Part shown: positions 27,415-37,520 of the stretch, in pieces | How positions within the stretch are numbered: the stretch's first letter is position 1 | Layout of the letters: each line of letters starts with the position of its first letter | Notes under the pieces: generated by a model | What the model saw: the letters and a program-made list of their open reading frames with translations, nothing else | Database searches by the model: none | What the model was told of the DNA's origin: nothing | Translations under genes and position numbers: made by a program | Source of the DNA: Mesorhizobium ciceri biovar biserrulae WSM1271 | GTDB taxonomy: Bacteria; Pseudomonadota; Alphaproteobacteria; Rhizobiales; Rhizobiaceae | DNA length: 64,000 bases | Direction: 5' to 3' | NCBI RefSeq assembly: GCF_000185905.1 | Contig: NC_014923.1 | Location: 2,441,501 to 2,505,500 of the forward strand

Positions 27415-28785
27415 ATGGCAAGAAATCCCAAGATCACGTTCATCGGCGCCGGCTCGACGGTGTTCATGAAGAACATTGTCGGCGACGTGCTGCAGCGCCC
27501 GTCGCTGTCCGGCGCAACGATCGCGCTGATGGACATCAATCCGCAGCGGCTGGAAGAGAGCGCCATTGTCGTCAACAAGCTGATCGCGACGCTTGGCGTC
27601 AAGGCGAAGACCGAGACCCATTCGGATCAGCGCAAGGCGCTGGCCGGCGCGGATTTCGTCGTCGTCGCCTTCCAGATCGGCGGCTACGAGCCCTGCACCG
27701 TCACTGACTTCGAGGTGCCGAAGAAATACGGCCTGCGCCAGACGATCGCCGACACGCTCGGCGTCGGCGGCATCATGCGGGGCTTAAGGACCGTGCCGCA
27801 TCTGTGGAAGGTGTGCGAAGACATGCTCGCCGTCTGCCCGCAGGCGATCATGCTGCAATATGTCAACCCGATGGCGATCAACACCTGGGCGATAGCAGAG
27901 AAATACCCTGCGATCAGGCAGGTCGGCCTCTGCCATTCGGTGCAGGGCACGGCAATGGAACTGGCTGAAGACCTCGACCTTCCCTACGAAGAGATCCGCT
28001 ATCGCTCGGCCGGCATCAACCACATGGCGTTTTATCTGAAGTTCGAGCATCGCCAGCCGGACGGTTCCTACCGCGACCTCTACCCAGATCTCGTGCGCGC
28101 CTATCGCGAAGGCCGCGCGCCCAAGCCCGGCTGGAACCCGCGCTGTCCCAACAAGGTGCGCTACGAGATGCTGACCAGGCTCGGCTATTTCGTCACCGAG
28201 AGCTCGGAGCACTTTGCCGAATACACGCCCTATTTCATCAAGGAGGGCCGCCCCGACCTGATCGAGAAATACGGCATCCCGCTGGATGAATATCCCAAGC
28301 GCTGCATCGAGCAGATCGAGCGCTGGAAGGGACAGGCTGAAGCCTATCGCTCGGCCGATCGCATCGAGGTAGAGCAGTCCCGGGAATATGCCTCCTCGAT
28401 CATGAATTCAGTCTGGACCGGCGAGCCGTCGGTGATCTACGGCAATGTCCGCAACAATGGCTGCATCACCTCGCTGCCCCGCGATTGCGCCGCCGAAGTG
28501 CCGTGCCTGGTCGATGCCTCCGGCATCCAGCCGACCTATATAGGCGACCTGCCGCCGCAATTGACTGCGCTGATCCGCACCAACATCAACGTGCAGGAAC
28601 TGACGGTGCGGGCTCTGATGACCGAGAACCGCGAGCACATCTACCACGCGGCGATGATGGATCCGCACACCGCGGCCGAACTCGATCTCGACCAGATCTG
28701 GTCACTGGTCGATGATCTCTTGGCCGCTCACGGCGACTGGCTGCCGGGCTGGGCGCGGGTGGCGCGCAAGACCGAGGCCGCCTGA
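27415..28785 (+). CDS. agaL2: Second GH4 alpha-galactosidase/alpha-glucosidase
   Basis: The 456-residue enzyme is a second GH4 hydrolase: ITFIGAGSTVFMKNIVGDVL nucleotide motif, NPMAINTW, GLCHSVQG with the metal-site Cys, and SAGINHMAFY. The ATG at 27415 follows ggaggt. It ends the agp operon, so one importer is flanked by two related but clearly different GH4 enzymes. They may split alpha-galactosides of different length or linkage. The stop is 5 bases from the convergent yacG gene. Confidence 0.88.
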   Translation: MARNPKITFIGAGSTVFMKNIVGDVLQRPSLSGATIALMDINPQRLEESAIVVNKLIATLGVKAKTETHSDQRKALAGADFVVVAFQIGGYEPCTVTDFEVPKKYGLRQTIADTLGVGGIMRGLRTVPHLWKVCEDMLAVCPQAIMLQYVNPMAINTWAIAEKYPAIRQVGLCHSVQGTAMELAEDLDLPYEEIRYRSAGINHMAFYLKFEHRQPDGSYRDLYPDLVRAYREGRAPKPGWNPRCPNKVRYEMLTRLGYFVTESSEHFAEYTPYFIKEGRPDLIEKYGIPLDEYPKRCIEQIERWKGQAEAYRSADRIEVEQSREYASSIMNSVWTGEPSVIYGNVRNNGCITSLPRDCAAEVPCLVDASGIQPTYIGDLPPQLTALIRTNINVQELTVRALMTENREHIYHAAMMDPHTAAELDLDQIWSLVDDLLAAHGDWLPGWARVARKTEAA

Positions 28786-28790
28786 CGACC

Positions 28791-28988
28791 TCATTTCGGA
28801 GCGTCGGGATCCGTCTCTTCCTCGTCATCGCGGGCCTTGATGACATAGGCGCCCTTCAGCCAGCGGTTGAGGTCGATGTCCTTGCAGCGCGTCGAGCAGA
28901 ACGGAAAGCTGTCGCGCGCCGAGGGCTTGCCGCATTCGGGGCAGGGGCGCTTTGGGCGCAAGGGCGTTACTTTGGGATCGGAATTCAC
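28791..28988 (-). CDS. yacG: DNA gyrase inhibitor YacG
   Basis: The 65-residue protein has the YacG zinc site CPECGKP...[15 protein letters not shown] (C-x2-C, C-x3-C). YacG binds GyrB and blocks DNA binding. It is coupled to the upstream maf gene, overlapping its stop (28985-28988), and closes the minus-strand housekeeping run. The acidic tail ([11 protein letters not shown]) is common in the family. Confidence 0.93.
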   Translation of the reverse strand: MNSDPKVTPLRPKRPCPECGKPSARDSFPFCSTRCKDIDLNRWLKGAYVIKARDDEEETDPDAPK

Positions 28989-29614
28989 AGCCGGGTTCCC
29001 GCCAGCCAGCCGCCATGCACCTTGAAGCCTTCGCCGCTCAGCAGCGCGATGGTCTCATAGAGCGGCAGCCCGACGATGTTGGTGTAGGAGCCGACCAGCT
29101 TGACGACGAAGGCGCCGGCGAGGCCCTGGACGGCGTAGCCGCCCGCCTTGCCGCGCCATTCGCCCGAGGCGATATAGGCGTCGATCTCTTCGCGCGGCAG
29201 CCGCTTGAAACGCACCCGCGTCTCGACCAGGCGCTGGCGCAGCTTGCCACCCGGGGTGATAAGGCAGATGCCGGAATAGACCCGATGCGAACGGCCCGAC
29301 AACAGCCCGAGACAGTTGGCAGCGTCGTCGAGGGTTTCTGCCTTGGGCAGGATGCGCCGCCCGACGGCAACCACCGTGTCGGCGGCCAGCACGAAACCCG
29401 GCGCATAGTCGGCTTCGGTCTTCAGTGACGCAAACGCCTTTTCGGCCTTTTCCTTCGACAGCCGCTTGGCCAGCGAGCGCGGATGCTCGGCACGCAGCGG
29501 CGTTTCGTCGATATCGGCCGGCAGCACGCGGTCCGGCTCGATGCCGGCCTGCTGCAAGAGCTCGATTCGGCGCGGCGAACCCGAGGCAAGCACCAGCTTC
29601 TGCAAAATGCTCAT
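28985..29614 (-). CDS. maf: Maf-family nucleotide pyrophosphatase
   Basis: The 209-residue protein begins [14 protein letters not shown], the hallmark of the family, with the active-site segments [26 protein letters not shown] and [13 protein letters not shown]. Maf proteins hydrolyse dTTP/UTP or modified nucleotides and are linked to septum control. It lies between infA and yacG in a gene order usual for Rhizobiales. Subtype (YhdE or YceF) was not decided. Confidence 0.93.
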   Translation of the reverse strand: MSILQKLVLASGSPRRIELLQQAGIEPDRVLPADIDETPLRAEHPRSLAKRLSKEKAEKAFASLKTEADYAPGFVLAADTVVAVGRRILPKAETLDDAANCLGLLSGRSHRVYSGICLITPGGKLRQRLVETRVRFKRLPREEIDAYIASGEWRGKAGGYAVQGLAGAFVVKLVGSYTNIVGLPLYETIALLSGEGFKVHGGWLAGTRL

Positions 29615-29635
29615 CGCGGACCAGTCGGGCTTTGC

Positions 29636-29854
29636 TTACTTGAAACGATAGGTGATGCGGCCCTTGGTCAGGTCGTATGGCGTCATCTCGACCAGAACCT
29701 TGTCGCCGGTCAGCACGCGGATGCGGTTCTTGCGCATGCGGCCGGCCGTATGGGCGATGATTTCGTGTTCGTTTTCGAGCTTTACCCGGAACATCGCGTT
29801 CGGCAACAATTCCGTCACGACACCCGGAAACTCGAGGACTTCTTCCTTCGGCAT
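29636..29854 (-). CDS. infA: Translation initiation factor IF-1
   Basis: The 72-residue product [20 protein letters not shown]... is a complete IF-1 with a single S1/OB fold ending in [14 protein letters not shown] longer frame from 29887 would add 11 residues not found in IF-1, so ATG 29854 is chosen. IF-1 binds the ribosomal A site during initiation. Confidence 0.97.
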
Positions 29855-29941
29855 TCGATACCTTTGCTTGGATGGTAGTTCCAGCACCCTGGCCGGAATT
29901 TCGGCGGAACCTATATGATAATCGTCCGCTTGTGAACACGC

Positions 29942-30352
29942 TTAATCCGTCGCGTTTTTTGCCTCTGGAAGCAAGAAACGTCGGCCTATGCGCACCTTCA
30001 GCCGCTCGCGGACGTCCCGGTACGCTGCCATGATCTGTTCGCGCGTGCCACCGGCGTCGGTCGGGTCCGGCGTCGGCCAATATTCGACCTCGACGGCGAG
30101 CGAGCGGGTGAGTTCGAGTGCGGCGTGGTGCGCTTCGGGTGCCAGCGTGACGATGAGGTCGAAATAGTCGTCCTCGAGATCGTCCATCGTCCTTGGGTGG
30201 CGCTCGCCCAGCGTGAGATCTTCTTCGGCCAGCACCGCATCGACGAACGGATCGCGCTCGCCGGCGCGAACGCCGGCCGAAGCGACAAAGACGGTGGCGG
30301 GCAGCATCCGGCGCGCCAGCTGCTCCGCCATTGGCGAGCGCACGGCATTCAT
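29942..30352 (-). CDS. Low-molecular-weight phosphatase/ArsC-like protein, start upstream of first ATG
   Basis: The frame resembles low-molecular-weight protein tyrosine phosphatases and arsenate reductases. From the first ATG (30352) it gives 136 residues, but the catalytic loop C-x5-R-S (CGMNAVRS) begins two codons before that ATG, preceded in frame by LPRSILFL, the usual first strand. The true protein must start earlier, yet no ATG, GTG or TTG is seen in the frame there. Candidates are CTG at 30382 or 30397, the latter three bases after the upstream UPF0262 stop, so coupled re-initiation at a rare start codon is likely. Later residues include the general-acid segment EYWPTPDPTD. Coordinates given are the minimal ATG version. 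Confidence 0.75.
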   Translation of the reverse strand: MNAVRSPMAEQLARRMLPATVFVASAGVRAGERDPFVDAVLAEEDLTLGERHPRTMDDLEDDYFDLIVTLAPEAHHAALELTRSLAVEVEYWPTPDPTDAGGTREQIMAAYRDVRERLKVRIGRRFLLPEAKNATD

Positions 30353-30399
30353 GCCGCACAGGAACAGGATCGAACGGGGCAGGGCGCCGGGCGACAGGG

Positions 30400-30885
30400 C
30401 TAGCCCCGCCAGTGCAGCACGCAGACCAGCGTGAACAGCCGGCGCGCCGTGTCGAAGTCGATGTCGATCTTGCCGGACAGCCGGTCCATCAACGTCTGCG
30501 AACCTTCATTGTGCAGGCCGCGGCGGCCCATGTCGATCGCCTCGATATGGCTCGGCGTCGAGGAACGGATGGCGTCGTAGTAGCTTTCGCAGATCATGTA
30601 GTAATCCTTGACGATGCGCCGGAGCGGCGTCAGCGACAGGATATGGGTGACGACGGCGGTGCCATCCTCGCGCGCAACGGCAAACACCAGGCGCTGCTCG
30701 GCCAGCGACAGTTTCAGCCGGTAAGGGCCGTCGCCGCTGTCATTGACGGGCTGGAAACTGTTCTCCTCGATCAGGTCGAAGATCGCCACCGCGCGTTCAT
30801 GCTCGACATCCGGCGTTGACCGGCCGATCGATTCATCGAGTTCGACATCGATCAGCCTGGCGCGGGTTTGATCGGGGCCAGACAT
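30400..30885 (-). CDS. UPF0262 family protein
   Basis: The 161-residue protein belongs to UPF0262, a family mostly of alphaproteobacteria with no assigned function ([54 protein letters not shown]). It lies six bases after hisD on the same strand and leads into the phosphatase gene, an order conserved in rhizobia. Its stop is within five bases of a possible CTG start of that gene. Confidence 0.9.
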   Translation of the reverse strand: MSGPDQTRARLIDVELDESIGRSTPDVEHERAVAIFDLIEENSFQPVNDSGDGPYRLKLSLAEQRLVFAVAREDGTAVVTHILSLTPLRRIVKDYYMICESYYDAIRSSTPSHIEAIDMGRRGLHNEGSQTLMDRLSGKIDIDFDTARRLFTLVCVLHWRG

Positions 30886-30891
30886 CGCCGC

Positions 30892-32184
30892 CTACATGTT
30901 CAACCGTATGGCGACGGAGCGTCCATGCGCGTCAAGACCCTCCGCCTTGGCCAGCGCAATCGCCGCCGGCGCCAAGATACGCAACTGCTCCGGTCCAAGC
31001 TTGAGGATCGACGTGCGCTTGACGAAATCGAGCACGGACAGGCCGGACGAGAAACGCGCCGAGCGCGCCGTCGGCAGCACATGGTTGGAGCCGCCGACAT
31101 AGTCGCCGATGGCTTCCGGCGTGTGGCGGCCGAGAAAGACCGCACCGGCATTGCGCATCCGCGACAGGAAGTCCTCGGCGTCGTCGATGGCCAGTTCGAC
31201 ATGTTCGGCGGCGATGCGATCGACCAGCGGCAGCGCGGCGTCGATGGTCGACACCTGGATCACGGCACCAAAATCGCGCCAGCTCGCCGCTGCCGTTTCA
31301 GCGCGTGGCAGGCTCTGCAACTGGCGCTCGACCGCCTGTTCGACCGCGATGCCGAAAGCCGGATCGTCGGTGACCAGGATCGACTGTGCCGAAGCGTCGT
31401 GTTCGGCCTGGGCCAGCAGGTCGGCAGCGATCCAGTTCGGATCGTTGCTGCCGTCGGCCACGACAAGCACTTCCGACGGCCCGGCGATCATGTCGATGCC
31501 GACGGTGCCGAAAACCTGGCGCTTGGCTGCCGCGACATAGGCATTGCCCGGGCCGACGATCTTGGCGACCGGCCGGATTGTCTCGGTGCCATAGGCGAGG
31601 GCGGCGATCGCCTGCGCGCCGCCGACGCGGTAGATTTCGGACACGCCTGATATGTCCGCTGCCACCAGCACCAGCGGATTGATGATGCCGCCCGGCGCCG
31701 GCACGACCATGACGATGCGCTCGACGCCGGCCACTCTGGCCGGCACGGCGTTCATCAGCACCGAGCTCGGATAGCTCGCCGTACCGCCCGGCACATAGAG
31801 CCCGACGGCCTCGATCGCCGTCCAACGCCAGCCGAGCTCGACGCCGGCGGCATCCGTATAACGATCGTCCTTCGGCCGCTGCCGTTCATGATGCGAGCGG
31901 ATGCGGTCGCGCGCGAACTCCAGCGCCTCGATCGTCTTTGGGTCGGCCGTTTCGTAGGCGGTTGCGATGTCTTCCTTAGACACGGCAATGCCGAGGCCGG
32001 TCAAATCGGCGCGATCGAATTTCCGCGTATAGTCGATCAGTGCCGCGTCGCCCTCGGCGCGCACGCGCGCGATGATGTCGCGCACCGCGGCATCGACATC
32101 GGCGGAGACCTCCCGCTTGGTCGTGAGGAAGGCGGCGAAACGTTGCTCGAAATCGGCATCGGACTGACGAAGCGTGATGGCCAT
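30892..32184 (-). CDS. hisD: Histidinol dehydrogenase
   Basis: The 430-residue enzyme catalyses the last two steps of histidine synthesis (histidinol to histidine, NAD and Zn dependent). Motifs include RKFDRADLTGLG, GLYVPGGTASYPSSVLMNAVPA, DMIAGPSEVLVVAD, QAEHDASAQS and GGSNHVLPT. Start at 32184 (MAITLRQSDADF) matches the usual N-terminus; a longer frame to 32286 overlaps the upstream gene. Confidence 0.97.
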   Translation of the reverse strand: MAITLRQSDADFEQRFAAFLTTKREVSADVDAAVRDIIARVRAEGDAALIDYTRKFDRADLTGLGIAVSKEDIATAYETADPKTIEALEFARDRIRSHHERQRPKDDRYTDAAGVELGWRWTAIEAVGLYVPGGTASYPSSVLMNAVPARVAGVERIVMVVPAPGGIINPLVLVAADISGVSEIYRVGGAQAIAALAYGTETIRPVAKIVGPGNAYVAAAKRQVFGTVGIDMIAGPSEVLVVADGSNDPNWIAADLLAQAEHDASAQSILVTDDPAFGIAVEQAVERQLQSLPRAETAAASWRDFGAVIQVSTIDAALPLVDRIAAEHVELAIDDAEDFLSRMRNAGAVFLGRHTPEAIGDYVGGSNHVLPTARSARFSSGLSVLDFVKRTSILKLGPEQLRILAPAAIALAKAEGLDAHGRSVAIRLNM

Positions 32185-32191
32185 CGGACGC

Positions 32192-32626
32192 TCAGGCCTT
32201 GTGGATGGGGCGCGAGGTGGCTTCCCACGCGCCGCCGATGTCGGCAAGACGGGCCTCGATGCACTCGACATCGAGCATGATCGCACCGCCGCCCGAGAAG
32301 ATCAGCTCGACGATGCCGGCCGGCTTGCTGATCTCGATGAAGCTGATCGCCAGCAGCGACAGGACTTCGGCAGGCTTGTCGCGGTCAATACCGCTGGTCT
32401 TGGCCCCGAGCACGCGGTCGAAATGCAGCACGGCCTGCCGTCGCTCATTATGCTGGCGAAACAGGCCGGATTTTGCCTCCCAGACGAAACGGTTCATGGT
32501 CAGCAGGAAACGCTTGGCCGCGGGGAGGAATTCGAGGTCGCTGACTTTCAGCACGGCATCCTGGACATGAGCCGAAACGATGCTCAGATCCTGGTCGTCG
32601 AGCGCGATAAGCTTAAGGGCGGTCAT
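32192..32626 (-). CDS. DUF2948 family protein
   Basis: The 144-residue protein resembles DUF2948, a small family found beside hisD in Rhizobiales (MTALKLIALDDQDLSIVSAHVQDAVLKVSDL; LLAISFIEISKPAGIVELIFSGGGAI). No function is known. It is seven bases upstream of hisD on the same strand, so probably co-transcribed. Confidence 0.88.
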   Translation of the reverse strand: MTALKLIALDDQDLSIVSAHVQDAVLKVSDLEFLPAAKRFLLTMNRFVWEAKSGLFRQHNERRQAVLHFDRVLGAKTSGIDRDKPAEVLSLLAISFIEISKPAGIVELIFSGGGAIMLDVECIEARLADIGGAWEATSRPIHKA

Positions 32627-32741
32627 ACGGATTTCGCACCTGAAGGTTGATTGTTCAGCCTTCTGTTAGGCGGTCTTGGCGATCGGTGCAACCGCACCAA
32701 CAGCTGCAGCTCTGCGCTGCCCCTCATCGCCCTGCCGGGCA

Positions 32742-32769
32742 CTTCTCCCCGGATAGTGACGGGGAGAAG
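32742..32769. repeat. Short CTTCTCCCC/GGGGAGAAG hairpin
   Basis: CTTCTCCCC and GGGGAGAAG pair around a 10-base loop in the gap between murA and the DUF2948 gene. The arms resemble those of the RIME-like element at 13555-13699, so this may be a degenerate single-arm copy. Confidence 0.6.
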
Positions 32770-32831
32770 GACGCTGCCGCGAAGGATTTCGCCAATCTCC
32801 TGCGCTGCTAGAGAGGAGCCGAGGTCGCGGG

Positions 32832-34124
32832 CTACGCCGAAATCCGTTCGATCACCGCGCCGCAGTTGGACAGCTTTTCTTCCAGCCGCTCGAAGCCGCG
32901 ATCGAGGTGGTAGACGCGGTTGACCGTGGTCTCGCCTTCCGCCGCCAGGCCGGCGATGACCAGCGAGACAGAGGCGCGAAGATCGGTCGCCATGACCGGC
33001 GCGCCCTTCAGCTTCGGCACGCCGTCGACGATCGCCGTCTGGCCCGAAAGCGTGATGTGAGCGCCGAGCCGCGCCAGTTCCTGCACATGCATGAAGCGGT
33101 TCTCGAAGATCGTCTCGGTGATGCGCGACTTACCCTTGGCCATGGTCATCAGGCCCATGAACTGCGCCTGCAAATCGGTCGGGAAGGCCGGGAAGGGTGC
33201 TGTCGTCACGTCGACCGGCGAAATGCCGGCGCCGTTGCGCCTCACCCGGATGCCGGAATTGGTCGGCGTGATCTCCGCACCCGTCTGGGCGATCACGTCC
33301 AGTGCGGTCTGCAGCAGGTCCGCACGCGCGCCTTCGAGCACGACGTCGCCGCCGGTCATGGCGACGGCCATCGCATAGGTGCCGGTCTCGATGCGGTCGG
33401 GAATGACGCGCACGCGCGCACCGGAGAGCGATTCGACGCCGTCGATGGCAATGGTTGGCGTGCCGGCGCCGGAAATCTTCGCGCCCATGGCGTTGAGGCA
33501 CTCGGCCAGATTGACGATCTCGGGCTCGCAGGCGGCATTTTCCAGCACCGTCTCGCCCTTGGCGAGTGCCGCGGCCATCATCAGCACATGGGTGGCGCCG
33601 ACCGAGACCTTCGGGAAGATATAGCGGTTGCCGACAAGGCGGCCATTCCGGGTCTTGGCGATGACATAGCCGGTGTCGACGTCGATATCAGCGCCCAGCG
33701 CCTGGAGGCCCTCGAGGAACAGATCGACCGGCCGCGTGCCGATGGCGCAACCGCCCGGCAGCGACACTTTTGCTTCGCCCATGCGGGCCAGCAGCGGGCC
33801 GATCACCCAGAACGAGGCGCGCATCTTCGACACCAGCTCGTAGGGCGCTGTGGTGTCGACGATGTTGCGGGCGGAGAAGTTGATGGTGCGCGAATAGCCC
33901 TCATTCTGCTTCTCGCGGCGGCCATTGACCGAATAATCGACGCCGTGGTTGCCTAGGATGCGGATCAGCTGCTCGACATCGGCCAGATGCGGCACGTTTT
34001 CCAGCGTCAGCGTGTCGTCGGTCAAAAGCGAGGCGATCATCAAAGGCAGCGCCGCGTTTTTCGCGCCCGAGATCGGAATGCTTCCGGAGAGCTTGTTGCC
34101 CCCGACAATTCTGATGCGATCCAT
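32832..34124 (-). CDS. murA: UDP-N-acetylglucosamine 1-carboxyvinyltransferase
   Basis: The 430-residue enzyme performs the first committed step of peptidoglycan synthesis (enolpyruvyl transfer to UDP-GlcNAc). The N-terminus [26 protein letters not shown] and the active-site Cys loop [12 protein letters not shown] are intact, so fosfomycin would be expected to find its Cys target. Start at 34124 follows gaggga; a frame to 34199 adds residues outside the family. Confidence 0.97.
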   Translation of the reverse strand: MDRIRIVGGNKLSGSIPISGAKNAALPLMIASLLTDDTLTLENVPHLADVEQLIRILGNHGVDYSVNGRREKQNEGYSRTINFSARNIVDTTAPYELVSKMRASFWVIGPLLARMGEAKVSLPGGCAIGTRPVDLFLEGLQALGADIDVDTGYVIAKTRNGRLVGNRYIFPKVSVGATHVLMMAAALAKGETVLENAACEPEIVNLAECLNAMGAKISGAGTPTIAIDGVESLSGARVRVIPDRIETGTYAMAVAMTGGDVVLEGARADLLQTALDVIAQTGAEITPTNSGIRVRRNGAGISPVDVTTAPFPAFPTDLQAQFMGLMTMAKGKSRITETIFENRFMHVQELARLGAHITLSGQTAIVDGVPKLKGAPVMATDLRASVSLVIAGLAAEGETTVNRVYHLDRGFERLEEKLSNCGAVIERISA

Positions 34125-34254
34125 GGAAGAACGTCCCTCTCGGCCAAAAAAGGGCCGGTTCAATCGTTTGAGTAGCGGCCCGTCTAGACCATTGGCCAAT
34201 CTGGTTCAAGAAATAGGATTTCGCCCACCCCAGGCCAAGAGTGACCTATTTGAG

Positions 34255-34449
34255 TTAATCCTTTTGTATTTTCTTCGATGCAGCGAGCCCGTCCGGGCGC
34301 AGGTCGGCCTCGCCGGTCCGCCGCGAGCGCGACTGCGCCTTGCGCTTCTGCAGATTGGCGCGCAATTGCTCGGCCAGCCGATCCTTGCGGATTGTTGCGC
34401 TGCTTTTCGGTGGACCATCCTTTTTCACTGGAATTGTCTTGTCGTCCAT
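34255..34449 (-). CDS. Small basic conserved-type protein
   Basis: The 64-residue product from ATG 34449 (MDDKTIPVKKDGPPKSSATIRK) is rich in Lys and Arg, with a helical middle (DRLAEQLRANLQKRKAQSR). Proteins of this size and composition occur near murA in Rhizobiales, but no function is known. An upstream ATG at 34560 is unlikely. Confidence 0.65.
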   Translation of the reverse strand: MDDKTIPVKKDGPPKSSATIRKDRLAEQLRANLQKRKAQSRSRRTGEADLRPDGLAASKKIQKD

Positions 34450-34609
34450 CGCCCCATCCCGCCGGCGACCCACCAGCTTGCTGTTCAGGGATAGCCAACA
34501 TTGTGGCACTGCCATGTCATTAAAAGCCATCCGGCAAAGCCTTTCACAGAAGCGTTGCACTTGGCCTTGCGCTTGCCGGTTCGATATGGCAGAAGCCCCG
34601 CCATCAGCG

Positions 34610-34684
<75 letters not shown>

Positions 34685-35005
34685 GTTTCCAACATCCCTG
34701 TTGCCGCACGATCGTCCTCTGCATTTGCGAGGGCGAGGCGGGTACATGGGATGGCGCGGCCCTCGTGCTGACGGACCCGATCAGCGGTTCATTGCTTCAG
34801 AAAATGGCTGCCACAGGCAAATCCAGCCGAAGCGCATTCCGGCAAGACACGATTCATTAACCAAGATGCTATTCATCGACATGACGTATTGTGGCATGGA
34901 TGCCCGTCTTCGCCGGTCAGATCCATGCTTGTCAGGAAGAGGGCCGAAAGGCTCCTGATCTGGGCGGAAAATCTAAATCGCCCGAAACAAAAGAACGTGC
35001 AAGGC
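34685..35005. other. Gap before the DUF882 gene
   Basis: There is no gene. A stretch at 34850-34890 is AT-richer and contains CATTAACCAAG, which resembles a CtrA half-site (TTAACC). It is a plausible promoter zone for the DUF882 gene, not a demonstrated one. Confidence 0.4.
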
Positions 35006-36580
35006 ATGAACGTGAGCGAAAACGTGCAAAACGCCCCCGGTGCTTCCCGTCTTTGGACCCTGCCTGCCATCATCGCAGCGTTCCTTTGCCTGTGCGCTAC
35101 CGGCGCGTTCGCGGAGACGCGTGCTTTGAAGATTCAACATCTCCATACGGGAGAGAAGGCTGAAATCGTCTTCAAGCGCAATGGGCGCTATGATCCGGCG
35201 GGATTGAAGAAGATCAATCTCATGCTGCGCGACTGGCGTCGCAACGAACCGACGAAGATGGATCCGCGCCTGCTCGATCTTGTCTGGCAGGCCTATCGCG
35301 CCAGCGGCTCGACAGCCTATATCCATGTGGTCAGCGCCTATCGTTCGCCGGCGACGAACGCCATGCTGCGCAGCCGCTCGAAGGGTGTGGCCCGGGAGAG
35401 CCAACACATGGTTGGCCGCGCGATGGACTTCTTCCTGCCGGATGTGTCGCTGAAGAAACTGCGCGACATCGGCCTCAAAATGCAGGGCGGCGGCGTGGGT
35501 TATTATCCCACCTCCGGTTCGCCTTTCATACACATGGATGTCGGCAATGTGCGGCATTGGCCGGGCATCAGCCGCCAGGAACTCGCCAGGGTATTTCCGA
35601 ACGGCAACACACTGCATGTGCCGAGCGACGGCAAACCGCTGCCCGGCTATGAGCAGGCGTTTGCCGCCTACAAATCGCGCAAGGGCGCCGGCACGCCCAA
35701 CATCGAGCTGGCAAGCGTCGACGGCGGCCAACGCAGGCCGCGTGGCCTGCTGGCGACGCTCTTGGGCGGGGGCGGCGCAGACGAGTCCGATGATGTCGCC
35801 GAAGCGGTGCCGGCGCCACGCAAACCGGCGAGGTCCGTCGAACCCAGACCGGCCGGACAGGGTATCGCTATCGTGCCGCCGCAGGATGCCCAGCGGGCGG
35901 ACATCCAGATTGCTGCCAGCGATCCAGGCGAAGAACCGCTTGCCGGGCAGAAGGGGAAGACGCCTGAAGCGATCGTCATGGCGATGGCGCCGGGCTCAGT
36001 GCCGCTGCCGGCCTTCGCACCGCGAGCCGAGTTCACGGCACCCGTTCCCACCCCGGAAACCGCACCGTTGGCAATCGCCGGCGCGTCCACGGCGCAGGCC
36101 GAGCTGGCCGTTGCCAAGCCGGACGCCGCGAATGCCGATGCCGCTGCCACGAGCGTCGCGCCGGAGATGATGGCGCTCAACGTCCCATTGCCGACATGGC
36201 GGCCGGAAAGCCAGTCAAGCCCGACGCGCCAGTTGGAAGCAGCCAAATCTGGCGATGCCATCGGTGTCTTGCTGGCCATGCATCACCCCGACGACGGGCT
36301 GGCCGGCGAGCGGATCGCGGCGCCTGCGTCAAAGCCAGAAGATCGCGTCAGGGCGAACCCCAAGGCCGACCGTGTCCAGCGGCGCCCCGATTCCGAGGCA
36401 GATCGCGCTGTTGCCGGTGGGGCCGCATCAACAGGGGCGCCCATGATTGCCGCCAATTTCATCCGCACGGCGCCGGAGCATGTCTATCTCGATGGATTCC
36501 AACCGCGGGGACGGACGTCCGATCACCGCCGCTTCACCGGCTCCGCGGTGAAATTCCTGCCCATCGCCAGTTTCAAATAG
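35006..36580 (+). CDS. DUF882 murein endopeptidase-like protein with long disordered tail
   Basis: The 524-residue exported protein has an N-terminal signal or anchor (LWTLPAIIAAFLCLCATGAFA) and a DUF882/M15-like peptidase domain (residues ~35-200). The zinc-site residues SQHMVGRAMD and FIHMDVG are present, as in MepK-type enzymes that cut peptidoglycan crosslinks. The last ~300 residues are Pro/Ala-rich and low complexity, which is unusual against compact MepK. Start could be ATG 35006 or GTG 35012, the latter with better spacing from aagg. Activity is inferred from motifs. Confidence 0.82.
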   Translation: MNVSENVQNAPGASRLWTLPAIIAAFLCLCATGAFAETRALKIQHLHTGEKAEIVFKRNGRYDPAGLKKINLMLRDWRRNEPTKMDPRLLDLVWQAYRASGSTAYIHVVSAYRSPATNAMLRSRSKGVARESQHMVGRAMDFFLPDVSLKKLRDIGLKMQGGGVGYYPTSGSPFIHMDVGNVRHWPGISRQELARVFPNGNTLHVPSDGKPLPGYEQAFAAYKSRKGAGTPNIELASVDGGQRRPRGLLATLLGGGGADESDDVAEAVPAPRKPARSVEPRPAGQGIAIVPPQDAQRADIQIAASDPGEEPLAGQKGKTPEAIVMAMAPGSVPLPAFAPRAEFTAPVPTPETAPLAIAGASTAQAELAVAKPDAANADAAATSVAPEMMALNVPLPTWRPESQSSPTRQLEAAKSGDAIGVLLAMHHPDDGLAGERIAAPASKPEDRVRANPKADRVQRRPDSEADRAVAGGAASTGAPMIAANFIRTAPEHVYLDGFQPRGRTSDHRRFTGSAVKFLPIASFK

Positions 36581-36885
36581 AGGGCGAAAGCACCGTTCGA
36601 TCCAGTATCGAAATGTGTTGCGCCATATCGATGGCCGGGGCGGTCACGGGATTCGCAATGCCGAACCCTTCCGCGCTATAACACTTGGCGAGCAGCGCGC
36701 TACTGCAGCGGGCAGTCGGCTCGTTGCTGTCGGCCGCCATCCGTTGCCTTTCGAGCAGATCGCCCCGCGAACTTGCCAGGATCGTGGTGGCGGCGCAAAC
36801 GTGCACGAGGCATATTTGGCCCCGCCGGCCGCAACCGGCGGGACTAAGCCACAGGCCGCCCAGCGGGCGAGTTCTGCGAAAAGGA
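36581..36885. other. Gap with a hairpin between convergent genes
   Basis: No convincing gene is seen. A stem CCCGCCGG/CCGGCGGG with loop CCGCAA (36821-36842) lies near the OsmC stop and may terminate one or both convergent transcripts, although the flanks lack T-runs. Confidence 0.5.
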
Positions 36886-37410
36886 TCACGCCTGGTGAAT
36901 CACCAATTCGCTGGTCATGGGAATTCCTCTAAGGGCGCCAAGCACCATGTTGTGCGAGATCGCGCGCTCATGAATTTTCTCCAGATCGGCGCGGGGCGCC
37001 GAAGAACACACGGTTGCGCTGAGGTGCAGGGACACGTAGCAATGCCGGGCGTCCACGGGCGCCGTGAGCCCATCAAGTCCGTCGAACTCGCCACGCGGGT
37101 CGAACACGCCTTCCGCGATGAAATCGACCGAACGAAGATCGACCCCCGCATGCGCTGCCAGCATCGGATAATCCGAGCCGGCGCACACAGCCGCCGCGGC
37201 AAAGATCTGCTCCCAGGGAAAGACGGCGGTCGGCGAATTGTCCTTGAGGCTCGCCGGTCGCTCCAGTAGCGGTGTTGTGTAAGGATCGCCTGATTGCGGG
37301 TCGAAGCGGTAGCGGGCACGATAGGTGCCACGCACCGCGTCACCGTGTTTCTTTAGCACGGACACGATATCTTTGACTGTGCTGACGGTTTCTCCGAAGA
37401 CTACTGGCAT
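36886..37410 (-). CDS. OsmC-family peroxide-handling protein
   Basis: The 174-residue protein resembles OsmC/Ohr-like thiol peroxidases. The usual first conserved Cys is in FAAAAVCAGSDYPMLA and the second in ARHCYVSLHLSATVCSSA. Start at ATG 37410 follows gggagg. It is the last gene of the run sigma factor, AhpD-like, OsmC. Both catalytic cysteine assignments are by motif only, since OsmC subgroups vary. Confidence 0.82.
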   Translation of the reverse strand: MPVVFGETVSTVKDIVSVLKKHGDAVRGTYRARYRFDPQSGDPYTTPLLERPASLKDNSPTAVFPWEQIFAAAAVCAGSDYPMLAAHAGVDLRSVDFIAEGVFDPRGEFDGLDGLTAPVDARHCYVSLHLSATVCSSAPRADLEKIHERAISHNMVLGALRGIPMTSELVIHQA

Positions 37411-37520
37411 CTTTACCTCCCTGTAAAATGAGAATTCCACTCCCTATTCCGGTCCGAGGATGCCGACGACGGTTGCCGCGGCCTGGCCCCAATTCCGACA
37501 ATGTGCCGACAAGGCTCGCG

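Noticed and set aside
36573..36806. Small minus-strand frame between DUF882 and OsmC genes
   Set aside because: It overlaps the end of the DUF882 gene, has no ribosome site and no family resemblance.
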